Shown piece by piece: positions 7,526-22,805 of a stretch of DNA of 29,018 bases. The translations under genes were made by a program, and so were the position numbers. The DNA is taken from positions 1 to 29,018 of the forward strand of contig CAZJHX010000139.1 in assembly GCA_964545715.1 (NCBI GenBank), in the 5' to 3' direction. Position 1 is the first letter of the stretch; every line of letters starts with the position of its first letter. The notes below the pieces were generated by a model. It did not search any database. It had not been told where the DNA came from and saw nothing but the letters and a program-made list of their open reading frames with translations. Source of the stretch: CAZJHX01 sp964545715. Lineage in GTDB: Bacteria; Myxococcota_A; UBA9042; GCA-2863065.

Positions 7526-8107
7526 ATGAACAATGCGCTGAATCAGGTGGAATTGAAGGCGGGCGGTCTGACGGTCATGGGCTTCTCGGTCTCGGCTCTT
7601 GCGACGTACGGCCAGGTTCCAACGCTGGACGTCTGTTTCGACATGGGGCAATGCCCTTTGAGCGCGGTCCCCATCAACCACGCACTTGGCGATCACACGC
7701 GCTGCCTGCTACGTCACGATGCGCTCAGGCGGTTGAGCACCATCCCGCGCGCTGGGGTGTACTACGTGCCTGGTCGAGATAGAGGCCGGCCTGCGCGCGG
7801 TCGTCGCGGCGGAAGCGTCGCTCATCGGGCTGACTCCTGAGGCTGTTCAGTAACCCACCTGGGACAGCAAGGTGCTGATTGTCGAGTGCACGTACCTCAT
7901 GGAGGGAGAAGAGCACCTGGCCGCCAGGTCCAAACATACGCACCTGAAGGACCTTGTGGCCGTTCTGCAAGGCCGGAAGACACCGGGCCAAGTCCGCACC
8001 CGGTACTGAAGCACTTCTCGATGCGCTACGGGCGCGATCAAATCGTGCAGGCCATCAGAGACGCTCTACCCCCGGCGTGGCAAAAGCGGACCAGCATCCT
8101 GGTGTAA
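7526..8107 (+). pseudogene. Decayed RNase Z-like metallo-beta-lactamase-fold hydrolase
   Basis: Three pieces in two frames match a metallo-hydrolase of the RNase Z-like type. The first (7526 to ~7760) begins MNNALNQVELKAGGL and contains the segment FDMGQCPLSAVPINHALGDH; where the family has HxHxDH this reads HALGDH, with the second His replaced by Leu. The second piece is in another frame (~7765-7975): LVEIEAGLRAVVAAE, an in-frame TAA at 7851-7853, then KVLIVECTYLMEGEEHL and SKHTHLKDL. The third returns to the first frame: LKHFSMRYGRDQIVQAI to the TAA at 8105-8107. The middle of the enzyme is missing between pieces one and two. Two frame changes, one stop, a large deletion and a lost metal ligand make this a clear pseudogene. 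The flanks 7420-7525 and 8108-8199 hold nothing else I can recognise. Confidence 0.82.
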
Positions 8108-8199
8108 GCGCCGCGGTGTGGGTCTAAGATTGACGGTCCCCAGGCTCCGGCTCGACGGTGTTGTTGTTGCAACCCGCCGCGGTTGATAGAACGAGGCAG

Positions 8200-10272
8200 G
8201 TGAATCCACACGATTTTCTCGTCAATCTGGCGTTGGTCCTGGGTATCGCGTCGCTGGCGGCTGCCGCGTGCCGAGTCGCGCGCCAGCCTATCATCGTCGG
8301 CTATCTGCTGGCGGGGGTAGCCGTCGGGCCGCACACGCCTGTCCCGCTGTTTGCGGACGTGGCCATCGTCACGACGTTGGCGGAGCTTGGCGTCATCCTG
8401 CTGATGTTCTGTCTGGGCGTAGAGTTCAGCGCGCGCCGGGTCGCTCAAGTCGCGGGGCGAGCCGGTCCCACGGCTCTCGTCGAGATGACGCTGACGGCCT
8501 GGCTGGGGTTCACGGTCGCCTCCGCCCTCGGCTGGCCGACGCTGACGTGTGTCTTTGCGGCGGCTATGGTCGCGATCAGCTCCACGATGGTGATCGCGCG
8601 GACGTTCGAAGAGCAGGAACCGCGCGGTGAGTTTATCGACTTGGTCTTCGGCGTTCTGATCTTCCAGGACCTCACCGCCGTCATCGTCATCACCACCCTC
8701 ACCGCCTTCGCAACCGGCAGCGCCCCGTCTACTGAGCTTGTCGGAGGGACGCTCCTGGAGCTCGGACTATTTCTCGTGGGCGTCGTCGTCATCGCGCTTC
8801 CCATCGTGCCGCGCGTGGTGCGGGCGGTCGCTCGGCTGGGCTCGAGTGAGACCACGCTGGTCTTCAGCGTGGGTCTGTGTTTTGCGCTGGCGCTTCTGGC
8901 CAGCGAGGCCGGCTACTCCGTGGCGCTCGGCGCCTTTGTCGGCGGATCGCTGGTCGCGGAGTCGGGCGAGGCTCACCGCATCGAGGCCCTGATAATCCCG
9001 CTGCGCGACCTCTTCTCAGCCGTCTTCTTCGTTGCGGTCGGCATGCTCATCGATCCGGCCGCCATCGTCGACAACGGGCTGGCAATCTCCCTGTTCGTCG
9101 CTGTTGTGGTCGTCGGCAAGTTGATCGGCGTCTGCACCGGCAGCCTCATGGCCGGCAACGGTCTCCGACCCTCGGTCCGCGCCGCCATGAGCCTCACCCA
9201 GGTGGGGGAGTTCTCCTTCATCATCGTCGGCGTCGGCGTGACCCACTCGGTGGTGTCGTCAGACCTGCTGGCAGTGGCCGTCACCGTCTCGGTCATCACG
9301 ACATTCATGACACCGTGGATGGTTCGGGCCTCCAGCAAAGCCGCGCGTCTTGTCAATGACCGCGTGCCGCGCCGGTTGGCGACGCTGGTGACCCTGTACG
9401 GCTCTTGGCTGGATAACTTGCGCGCGGGCCCGCGTACGGGCTCGTCCTGGAAGAACATCAACGGCTCGGCGCGTCGCGTCCTGCTGGACGGGCTCTGCCT
9501 CCTGGCGCTCGGTCCGGCGGCGAAGGTCGCCGACGGTTACCTTCCGACGCCTCTTATCCTGGTCGTCTCCATCATCATCGCCACTCCGTTTCTGCTTGCG
9601 CTGGTCCGAAACTCCGTGAAGCTGGCGACGTCGCTTGCTTTGGAGGCATTGCCGCCGGCTGCGCGGGACCGTGTGGACCTGGCTGCCACGCCGCGTCGGG
9701 CCTTTACTGTCGCCCTCCAGACCGCGGTCCTCGTTATCGTGGGCATGCCCGTGCTGGCCCTGGCCCAGCCGCTGGTGCCGCCGTGGGCCGTTGTGCCCGT
9801 CCTCGGATTGCTCTTCGGCACCATCGCGCTGGTCCTATGGCGCGCGTCTGGGAACCTGGACGGCCATTTGCAGGCGGGCGCCGAAGTGGTCGTGGAGGCC
9901 CTCGCGCGCAGCCTCCCCGGGGAGACGGCAGAGCCGCTCGTACAACACCTGAATGAGGCCGAGAGCCTGCTTCCCGGCCTGGGGTCCGTGACGCCGTGCC
10001 GGGTCGGCGACGGCTTCTGGGCAGTCGGTCGTACTTTGGGCGAGATCGACGTGCATGGCTGGTGCGGCGCCACCGCGGTCGCCCTGCAGCGGGGTCGCCG
10101 GGGCGTCCCCAATCCGGGCCCCGAAGAGCGTCTCGAGGTGGATGACGTGCTCGTGGTGGTGGGTGCCGCCGATGTCACCGCGGCGACGCGGCTTCTGCTG
10201 GAGCGGGGCCCTGATGAGCGTGTGTCGAGCGCTGACGACGAGCCTGGCCCGACGGCGCTGGGCTCACTCTAA
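8200..10272 (+). CDS. CPA2-family (Kef-type) cation:proton antiporter with extra membrane block and TrkA-C-like tail
   Basis: An inner-membrane antiporter of about 690 residues. Residues ~1-395 are a Na+/H+ exchanger domain: QPIIVGYLLAGVAVGPH near the N-terminus, ELGVILLMFCLGVEFS, ISSTMVIARTFEE, then GVLIFQDLTAVIVI with the acidic transport site typical of Kef proteins, and later FFVAVGMLIDP and SLTQVGEFSFII. A short linker (~395-425) leads to about four further hydrophobic segments (~430-570). A soluble C-terminal domain (~600-675) ends ERLEVDDVLVVVGAADVTAA, which resembles the TrkA-C (RCK-C) ligand-binding fold. No NAD-binding TrkA-N domain is visible. K+ or Na+ exchange is inferred from the family. 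The GTG at 8200 with nearby GAGG is chosen; a GTG at 8158 is possible. The last 9 bp overlap the convergent gene. Confidence 0.88.
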   Translation: MNPHDFLVNLALVLGIASLAAAACRVARQPIIVGYLLAGVAVGPHTPVPLFADVAIVTTLAELGVILLMFCLGVEFSARRVAQVAGRAGPTALVEMTLTAWLGFTVASALGWPTLTCVFAAAMVAISSTMVIARTFEEQEPRGEFIDLVFGVLIFQDLTAVIVITTLTAFATGSAPSTELVGGTLLELGLFLVGVVVIALPIVPRVVRAVARLGSSETTLVFSVGLCFALALLASEAGYSVALGAFVGGSLVAESGEAHRIEALIIPLRDLFSAVFFVAVGMLIDPAAIVDNGLAISLFVAVVVVGKLIGVCTGSLMAGNGLRPSVRAAMSLTQVGEFSFIIVGVGVTHSVVSSDLLAVAVTVSVITTFMTPWMVRASSKAARLVNDRVPRRLATLVTLYGSWLDNLRAGPRTGSSWKNINGSARRVLLDGLCLLALGPAAKVADGYLPTPLILVVSIIIATPFLLALVRNSVKLATSLALEALPPAARDRVDLAATPRRAFTVALQTAVLVIVGMPVLALAQPLVPPWAVVPVLGLLFGTIALVLWRASGNLDGHLQAGAEVVVEALARSLPGETAEPLVQHLNEAESLLPGLGSVTPCRVGDGFWAVGRTLGEIDVHGWCGATAVALQRGRRGVPNPGPEERLEVDDVLVVVGAADVTAATRLLLERGPDERVSSADDEPGPTALGSL

Positions 10273-11193
10273 CCGGTCGCGCGCCGTGCACAGCTCGTAC
10301 TCGATCGTGACCGAATCGGTCTGCACATCCGCCAGCCACGCGCGCGTGAAGCCCGGCGCCTGGTTCTGCATCACAAAGCCCATCGTGGCTTCCAGGTGGT
10401 GCATGGAGGCGCCTGCGCCGCGGGGCGGCTCGAACGGGACGTCGGCCAGTGACTGGAACAGGGTGTGCTTGGGCTCAAACGGATCGATCGTGCCCGTCGC
10501 GAACCAGTTGATGGCGTTGCTCTCTCCCGCGTTTTCGCCGCCCGGGGTCAGCTTCAGTCCGTCCCCGCCGTGGGTTGCGTACATGTCGTAGCGGTGATCG
10601 ACGGCCACCAGTATCTCGCCGGTGGTGAACTTCACCGAGTGATCGATCCCCAGGGTGATGGTGCCCCCTTCCGAGCACGGATCCGGCGGCGGGGGTTCCG
10701 GCGGCGGCACCAGCTTCTGCGGGTCGAAGTCGAACGTGGTGAATACGGTCGCCGCGAAGGCGTCGGCGGCGCTGAGGTCGATGAGGACCAGGCCCTCGAG
10801 GACGTCGTCGGTACGGGTGGTGAGCTTGAAGTGACCGGAGAGCTGGACGTCCGACGGAATCGCGGTCGGGCAGTCGTCGCAGTCCGATGTGACCACCACC
10901 GTCTCGATAAAGCCCGAGTCCAACGGGTACTCGAAGTCCACGCCGCGGGTTTCGAGGCCGGGCACGTCCAGGGACATGCTGACGGTCACCGTCGCAGCGG
11001 CCAGCTCCAGCGTCAGGGTCAGGTCGCCGAGCGCGTCCTGCACCTGGAGATCGGTGCGGGTCACGAGCGCCGCCTCGCACACGCCCGCCACGCAGTATCG
11101 TGGTCCGTCGACGATCGGGGGTGGCGGTTCGACCTCGTCCGTGCCGCTGCAGCCTGCCAGCGCGAGACACACCCAGGCCAGGGGGCCCAACAC
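10264..11193 (-). CDS. Putative lipoprotein, downstream partner of the giant cysteine-repeat protein
   Basis: A GTG at 11193 lies 10 nt after the TAA of the giant gene, with GCGGA just before it. It yields 309 residues starting VLGPLAWVCLALAGCSG, a lipoprotein signal with an LAGC lipobox. The longer open frame upstream runs inside the giant gene and is rejected. After a short Pro/Glu spacer there are two cysteine pairs (YCVAGVC, CDDCPTAIP), then a beta-rich region with a Pro-rich break (PPPEPPPPDPC) near residue 190, and a second beta-rich half ending in DSVTIEYELCTA. I do not recognise the family. It is in an operon with the giant gene and probably works with it in the envelope. The 3' end overlaps the antiporter gene by 9 bp. 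Confidence 0.8.
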   Translation of the reverse strand: MLGPLAWVCLALAGCSGTDEVEPPPPIVDGPRYCVAGVCEAALVTRTDLQVQDALGDLTLTLELAAATVTVSMSLDVPGLETRGVDFEYPLDSGFIETVVVTSDCDDCPTAIPSDVQLSGHFKLTTRTDDVLEGLVLIDLSAADAFAATVFTTFDFDPQKLVPPPEPPPPDPCSEGGTITLGIDHSVKFTTGEILVAVDHRYDMYATHGGDGLKLTPGGENAGESNAINWFATGTIDPFEPKHTLFQSLADVPFEPPRGAGASMHHLEATMGFVMQNQAPGFTRAWLADVQTDSVTIEYELCTARDRLE

Positions 11194-11203
11194 CGCGGTC
11201 CGC

Positions 11204-16846
<5,643 letters not shown>

Positions 16847-16853
16847 GTTTCAA

Positions 16854-16858
16854 CCTCC
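16854..16858 (-). promoter_or_regulatory. Ribosome binding site for the TTG start at 16846
   Basis: A GGAGG on the minus strand with a 7-nt spacer precedes TTG at 16846-16844. It is the strongest translation signal in the region and justifies the non-ATG start, since the first ATG codons lie well inside the signal peptide. Confidence 0.7.
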
Positions 16859-16933
16859 GTGGTCGGCTACATACTACTCACTTCCGCATGTCGTTTCTCT
16901 TCGTCGAGTTTTTCTGCCGCCACACCCGTTGCA

Positions 16934-16962
16934 TTGACAAGCCTTTGGGACGGTGCTAGCTA
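16934..16962 (+). promoter_or_regulatory. Candidate sigma70 promoter of the ATP synthase operon
   Basis: A perfect TTGACA (-35, 16934-16939) is followed after 17 bp by TAGCTA (16957-16962). The -10 match is weak but is preceded by TG one base upstream, as in extended -10 promoters. The start point would be near 16969, giving a leader of about 68 nt to the TTG at 17037. It lies in the 190-bp divergent region shared with the giant lipoprotein gene. Confidence 0.5.
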
Positions 16963-17026
16963 ACGCGCGCCTGCAGTTGGTCCCCCATGAGCGAAGCAGG
17001 GCCCACACGCGTGGCAGGCAATTGAG

Positions 17027-17031
17027 AGGAG
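17027..17031 (+). promoter_or_regulatory. Ribosome binding site for the TTG start at 17037
   Basis: AGGAG, within the longer GAGAGGAG, lies 5 nt before TTG at 17037. It decides the start, because the open frame upstream of it has no comparable signal and includes the predicted promoter region. Confidence 0.65.
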
Positions 17032-17036
17032 TCACG

Positions 17037-17498
17037 TTGTTCGAGCAACAAGTTCAGGTCGTTGGAGCGGGGTTGGTCGATCTCGACTTCAGTTCCGTCT
17101 TCATGCTCGCCCTGTTTCTTCTGCTGTTCCACCTGCTGAACAAGACCTTGTTTCAGCCCATGCTCGACATGTTCGAGAAGCGGCACGCGCTGACCGATGG
17201 CGCGCGCGATGCTGCCAACAAAGCCGTGGAACGCGCTGAAGCCAGGATCGCGGAGTACGAGGAGCGAGTGGGTGAAGCCCGTCGCGACGCCATGGCGGAG
17301 ACCAAGCGTCTGCGCGCCGAGGGCACCGCCGCCGAGCGCGAGATGCTCTCGGGCGTGCGTGGCGAGGCCGACGAGCAGGTCGAGAAGGGCCTGGCGGAGT
17401 TGAACACGACCGCCGCCGCCGCCGAGAAAGAGCTGGAGCAGAGCGCTCAGGAGCTCGGCGCGAAGATCGCGACCCAGGTGCTGGGAGGTGCGGCATGA
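17037..17498 (+). CDS. atpF': ATP synthase F0 subunit b' (peripheral stalk)
   Basis: A 153-residue b-type subunit, starting at TTG 17037 behind AGGAG. One membrane helix (residues ~14-32, VFMLALFLLLFHLLN) is followed by KTLFQPMLDMFEKRHALT, the conserved turn after the helix in b/b' subunits. A long charged coiled coil (EARIAEYEERVGEAR onward) then runs to the end. It is the first of two b-type genes; organisms with two such genes build a b/b' heterodimer for the stator stalk. It overlaps the next gene by 4 nt (ATGA), so the two are translationally coupled, giving near-equal amounts. Which of the two is b and which is b' is by position and N-terminal shape, not certain. Confidence 0.9.
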   Translation: MFEQQVQVVGAGLVDLDFSSVFMLALFLLLFHLLNKTLFQPMLDMFEKRHALTDGARDAANKAVERAEARIAEYEERVGEARRDAMAETKRLRAEGTAAEREMLSGVRGEADEQVEKGLAELNTTAAAAEKELEQSAQELGAKIATQVLGGAA

Positions 17499-18010
17499 TC
17501 ACGCTTCTGTCGGGTGGCGGGCCCAGCTTTGCGGTCGAGGGCTATTACGTCATCGACTTCATCATCTACGTCGGTCTGCTGGTGTTCTTCCTTCGCAAAC
17601 CGCTGGCGGCCTTTGTGACCGAGCGCCGCGCCCGGATCATGCACGACATCGAGGAGGCCCGGAAGCTCCGCGAGGAGGCCGAGGCCAAGCTCAATGACTA
17701 CCAGAACCGGCTCGATAACCTGGAAGCCGAGATCAAAGGCATCCTGGACGAGGCTCGCAAGGCCGGCGAGGACCAGCGCAAGCGCATCCTCATCGACGCC
17801 GCCAAGTCCGCCGAGCGTATGCGCGAGGACGCCCGCGCACGTCTGGAGCAGGAGACGCGCAAGCTGCAGCAGGAGCTGCGCATCAAGACCGTGGAGCTGG
17901 CGGTGCAGGTCGCCGAGACGGCCATCGTCAAGGACATCTCCAACACCCACCGCAAGCGCTTTGTCGATGAGTACATCACCGACCTCGAAAGCCGGCAGGG
18001 AGAGCTTTAG
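17495..18010 (+). CDS. atpF: ATP synthase F0 subunit b (peripheral stalk)
   Basis: A 171-residue protein with a short N-terminal part, one membrane helix (residues ~18-33, YVIDFIIYVGLLVFFL) and RKPLAAFVTERRARI, the conserved junction of b subunits. A long amphipathic coiled coil follows (EEARKLREEAEAKLNDY to the C-terminus), ending in a segment that would contact delta (VAETAIVKDISNTHRKRFVDEY). It joins F1 to the membrane part and resists rotation. The start ATG overlaps the preceding stop (ATGA). The following atpH begins 2 nt after its stop. Confidence 0.95.
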   Translation: MITLLSGGGPSFAVEGYYVIDFIIYVGLLVFFLRKPLAAFVTERRARIMHDIEEARKLREEAEAKLNDYQNRLDNLEAEIKGILDEARKAGEDQRKRILIDAAKSAERMREDARARLEQETRKLQQELRIKTVELAVQVAETAIVKDISNTHRKRFVDEYITDLESRQGEL

Positions 18011-18012
18011 AC

Positions 18013-18561
18013 GTGTCTACAGCAGGAATCGCCCGTCGCTACTCCAAGGCTCTGATGGGGCTTTGCGAGAAGGACAAGAGCCACGACAAAGTGGCCAAAG
18101 ACATCGATGGCGTGGTCGCGGCGCTGGACGCCAACCCCGACATCGCATCGGCGCTGACCAGCCCGTCGCTGGAGCCGACCAGCAAGCGTAAGGTTATCGA
18201 GAGCATCGCCAAGAGCCTTGGTTGCAGCCAGATCTCGACCAACTTCCTGCTGTACCTGAGCGACCGGAAGCGCTTCGACGAGCTCAGCGGCATCGCGACC
18301 GACTTCCGTGTGCTGTTGGACGAGACGGCGGGTCGCATTCAGGCGGACGTCGTGACGGCCACGCCGCTGGGTCCGGCCGACAAGATCCGCATTCAAAAGG
18401 CGCTCGAGCAGGCCAGCGGCAAGAAGGTTGTCTTGTCCGCCACCGTCGACCCCGAGCTGGTCGGTGGCGTGGTCACCATCGTGGGCAACATCGTGCTGGA
18501 CGGCAGCGTTCGCACGGCCCTCAACCGTATGAAGACGCAGCTGCTCGCTGCGGTGCAGTAG
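18013..18561 (+). CDS. atpH: ATP synthase F1 subunit delta
   Basis: A 182-residue subunit of normal length. GTG is used as start, 2 nt after the atpF stop. The N-terminus (GIARRYSKALMGLCEK) is the conserved first helix of delta/OSCP, and the C-terminal part carries the family's VDPELVGGVVTIVGN segment (around residues 145-160) and ends DGSVRTALNRMKTQL. Delta caps the alpha3beta3 hexamer and binds the C-termini of the b/b' stalk. It is cotranscribed with its neighbours. Confidence 0.96.
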   Translation: MSTAGIARRYSKALMGLCEKDKSHDKVAKDIDGVVAALDANPDIASALTSPSLEPTSKRKVIESIAKSLGCSQISTNFLLYLSDRKRFDELSGIATDFRVLLDETAGRIQADVVTATPLGPADKIRIQKALEQASGKKVVLSATVDPELVGGVVTIVGNIVLDGSVRTALNRMKTQLLAAVQ

Positions 18562-18582
18562 ACGTAGGGAAATAGGGAACCA

Positions 18583-20097
18583 ATGAGTATTAACGTCGCA
18601 GAGATCAGCCGAATCATTCAGGACGAGATCGCCAACTACGGGCGGCAGGTCGATGTCCAGGAGACCGGAACCGTCCTGACCGTCGGTGATGGCATCGCCC
18701 GCCTGCACGGCCTGGACAAGGCCATGGCCGGGGAGCTTCTGGAGTTCCCGCACGGCGTGCGCGGCATGGTGCTGAACCTCGAGGGAGACAACGTCGGCGT
18801 CGCGCTCATGGGCGACGACTTCAAGATCAAAGAGGGTGACACCGCCAAGCGGACGGGCCGCATCCTCGACGTGCCGGTCGGCGAGGGCCTGCTGGGCCGC
18901 GTCGTGAACCCGCTGGGTGACCCGATCGACGGCATGGGCCCGATCGACTCCAAGGAGCGCCGCAACGTCGAGATCAAGGCGCCGGGCATCATCCCGCGCA
19001 AGTCGGTGCACGAGCCCATGATGGTGGGTCTCAAGGCCGTCGACGGTCTCATCCCGATCGGTCGTGGTCAGCGCGAGCTCATCATTGGCGACCGCCAGAC
19101 CGGCAAGACGGCGGTTGCGGTCGATGCGATCATCAACCAGCGCGACACCGACGTGCACTGCTTCTATGTGGCCATCGGGCAGAAGGCGTCCACGGTTGCT
19201 CAGGTTGTGGCCAAGCTGAAAGCGCACGACGCCATGAGCTACACGACGGTCATCGCGGCCAACGCCAGTGACCCGGCGCCGCTGCAGTTCATCGCCCCGT
19301 ACTCGGGCGTCACCATGGCCGAGTACTTCCGTGACTCGGGCCGTCACGGGCTGATCATCTACGATGACCTCTCCAAGCAGGCGGTTGCGTATCGCCAGCT
19401 GTCGCTGCTGCTTCGTCGTCCGCCGGGACGTGAGGCGTACCCCGGTGACGTCTTCTACCTGCACAGCCGCCTGCTCGAGCGCGCGTGCAAGATGAGCGAC
19501 AAGACGGGTGGTGGCTCGCTGACGGCGCTGCCGATCATCGAGACGCAGGCGGGCGACGTGTCCGCGTACATCCCGACCAACGTGATCTCGATTACGGACG
19601 GTCAGATCTTCTTGGAGACGGAGCTCTTCAACAAGGGCATCCGGCCGGCGCTGAACGTCGGTCTGTCGGTCTCGCGTGTCGGTGGCAACGCCCAGACGAA
19701 AGCGATGAAGAGCGTGGCCGGTAAGCTTCGGCTGGAGCTGGCGCAGTTCCGCGAGATGGCGGCGTTTGCGCAGTTCGGCTCCGACCTCGATGACGCTACT
19801 CAGCGCCTCATTTCGCGTGGTGAGCGCCTGACCGAGCTGCTGAAGCAGAACCAGTACAAGCCGCAGACTATGGAGAAGCAGGTGCTGACGTTCTTCGCCG
19901 GCACCAAGGGCTTTGTCGATGACCTGGAGACGGGTGTGCTGCAGCAGTATGAGGCGCAGCTGCACGAGCATGCAGACAGCAACCCGCTGGGCCAGGAGAT
20001 CCTCAAGGGGCTGGTCGCCGAGGGCAAGATCACGGACGACCTCGAGGCCAAGCTCACGAAGTTCATGACGGAGTTCAACCAGGGCTTCAAGGCGTAA
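18583..20097 (+). CDS. atpA: ATP synthase F1 subunit alpha
   Basis: A 504-residue subunit, close to the usual ~505-513. The Walker A loop GDRQTGKT is at residues 169-176, the same position as in E. coli. The C-terminal half keeps VGLSVSRVGGNAQTKAM with the arginine finger that reaches into the catalytic site on beta. ALPIIETQAGDVSAYIPTNV is the standard core segment. Alpha provides the non-catalytic nucleotide sites of the hexamer. It starts at ATG behind a short AGGGAA, 21 nt after atpH. Confidence 0.98.
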   Translation: MSINVAEISRIIQDEIANYGRQVDVQETGTVLTVGDGIARLHGLDKAMAGELLEFPHGVRGMVLNLEGDNVGVALMGDDFKIKEGDTAKRTGRILDVPVGEGLLGRVVNPLGDPIDGMGPIDSKERRNVEIKAPGIIPRKSVHEPMMVGLKAVDGLIPIGRGQRELIIGDRQTGKTAVAVDAIINQRDTDVHCFYVAIGQKASTVAQVVAKLKAHDAMSYTTVIAANASDPAPLQFIAPYSGVTMAEYFRDSGRHGLIIYDDLSKQAVAYRQLSLLLRRPPGREAYPGDVFYLHSRLLERACKMSDKTGGGSLTALPIIETQAGDVSAYIPTNVISITDGQIFLETELFNKGIRPALNVGLSVSRVGGNAQTKAMKSVAGKLRLELAQFREMAAFAQFGSDLDDATQRLISRGERLTELLKQNQYKPQTMEKQVLTFFAGTKGFVDDLETGVLQQYEAQLHEHADSNPLGQEILKGLVAEGKITDDLEAKLTKFMTEFNQGFKA

Positions 20098-20103
20098 CAC
20101 CCG

Positions 20104-20970
20104 ATGGCTAACCTCAAGGAAATCCGCCAGCGGATCCGCTCGGTGAAAAACACCCGGCAGATCACCAAGGCGATGAAGATGATCGCGGCCTCGCGCTTGA
20201 GAAAAGCGCAGGAGGCGATCGAGGCCAAGCGCCCGTATGCCAAGCGGTTGAAGCAAGTGATCGACACGCTGGCGACACGCGCTGAGTCCGTGGACCATGC
20301 GCTGCTGCGCGTGCGGGAGCCCAAGAACGTACTGCTGCTGGTCTTCACCAGTGATCGCGGCATGTGCGGTGGCTTCAACGTCAACATCCTGCGCACCACC
20401 GAGCGCTACATGGCCAACGCGACGGAGCATGACCTGGTCAAGCTGTCGGTTATCGGCCGCAAGGGTCAGGACTACTTCAAGCGTCGTCCACACTACGAGA
20501 TCGAGAAGAACTACGAGGGCGTCTTCAACAACATCTCCTTCGACACGGCCAACGAGATCGGCGACGACATCGTGGGCGCGTACATGACCGAGGGGCTGGA
20601 CGCGGCGTACATCGTCTACAACGAGTTCAAGTCGGCGATCGCGCAAGAGGTCGTGGTGGAGCGGCTGCTGCCCATCGAGCCGGACGAGGGCGCTGCGGAC
20701 GACGACCTGCAGGACTTTGACTACGAGCCGAGCAAGACGGCGGTGCTGGACGAGGTCCTGCCGCTGTACGTCAACATTCAAATCTACCGGGCCATTCTGG
20801 AGAGCATCGCGTCCGAGATGGGCGCCCGGATGACCGCTATGGATGCCGCGACCCGCAACGCCAGCGACCTGATCGACAAGCTGACGCTGACGTACAACCG
20901 GGCTCGCCAGGCTGCAATCACGAAGGAGCTGATGGAGATCATCGGCGGCGCCGAGGCGCTGAAGGGGTAA
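20104..20970 (+). CDS. atpG: ATP synthase F1 subunit gamma (rotor shaft)
   Basis: A 288-residue subunit of normal length. The N-terminal helix is NLKEIRQRIRSVKNTRQITKAM with MIAASRLRKAQ, and the C-terminal helix ends in SEMGARMTAMDAATRNAS and ITKELMEIIGGAEAL, the two antiparallel helices that form the shaft. The middle Rossmann-like part contains VFTSDRGMCGGFN. A moderately acidic loop (EPDEGAADDDLQDFDYEP) sits around residues 190-210. The gene starts 6 nt after atpA and ends 3 nt before atpD. Confidence 0.97.
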   Translation: MANLKEIRQRIRSVKNTRQITKAMKMIAASRLRKAQEAIEAKRPYAKRLKQVIDTLATRAESVDHALLRVREPKNVLLLVFTSDRGMCGGFNVNILRTTERYMANATEHDLVKLSVIGRKGQDYFKRRPHYEIEKNYEGVFNNISFDTANEIGDDIVGAYMTEGLDAAYIVYNEFKSAIAQEVVVERLLPIEPDEGAADDDLQDFDYEPSKTAVLDEVLPLYVNIQIYRAILESIASEMGARMTAMDAATRNASDLIDKLTLTYNRARQAAITKELMEIIGGAEALKG

Positions 20971-20973
20971 AAA

Positions 20974-22380
<1,407 letters not shown>

Positions 22381-22383
22381 GTC

Positions 22384-22779
22384 ATGCAGCTGGAAATCGT
22401 TACGCCGTCCGGCCACAAGCTCAGCGACAAGGTCCACGAGATCACGGCGCCGGGCGTCCTGGGTGAGATGGGCATTCTGCCGGGCCATATCCCGGTGCTG
22501 ACGGTGCTCGACATCGGGCGCCTCAGCTACAAGAACGACGCAAACGAGCAGAAGATCCTGGCGGTCAACGGCGGGTTCCTCGAGGTCGACAAAGACACGC
22601 TCATCGTCATCACGGAGACGGCCGAGTTCGCCAACGAGATCGACGTCGAGCGCGCCAAAGCCTCGCTGGACCGCGCCGACAAGGCGCTGGCGTCGATGGA
22701 GGCCGGCAGCGAGGACTTCGCTCGCAAGCTGCGCTCACGCAAGCGCGCCGAGAACCGCATCGCCGTCGCGGCGGGCTAA
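22384..22779 (+). CDS. atpC: ATP synthase F1 subunit epsilon
   Basis: A 131-residue subunit. The N-terminal beta-sandwich (LEIVTPSGHKLSDKVHEITAPG, then GEMGILPGHIPVLTVLDIG) is standard, and the C-terminal part (residues ~88-131) is a helical hairpin rich in Ala, Arg and Lys (ERAKASLDRADKALASMEAG). Epsilon links gamma to the c-ring, and its helices can inhibit ATP hydrolysis. It is the last recognisable atp gene; atpB (a) and atpE (c) are not in the window. Confidence 0.96.
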   Translation: MQLEIVTPSGHKLSDKVHEITAPGVLGEMGILPGHIPVLTVLDIGRLSYKNDANEQKILAVNGGFLEVDKDTLIVITETAEFANEIDVERAKASLDRADKALASMEAGSEDFARKLRSRKRAENRIAVAAG

Positions 22780-22805
22780 GCCTCGGCTCAGGCCCGCTTG
22801 CCAAC

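Noticed and set aside
18007..20781. 924-residue open frame antisense to atpH-atpA-atpG
   Set aside because: It lies wholly opposite three certain genes, has no recognisable domain, and its His/Arg/Val/Leu-rich composition is what the complement of GC-rich codons gives.
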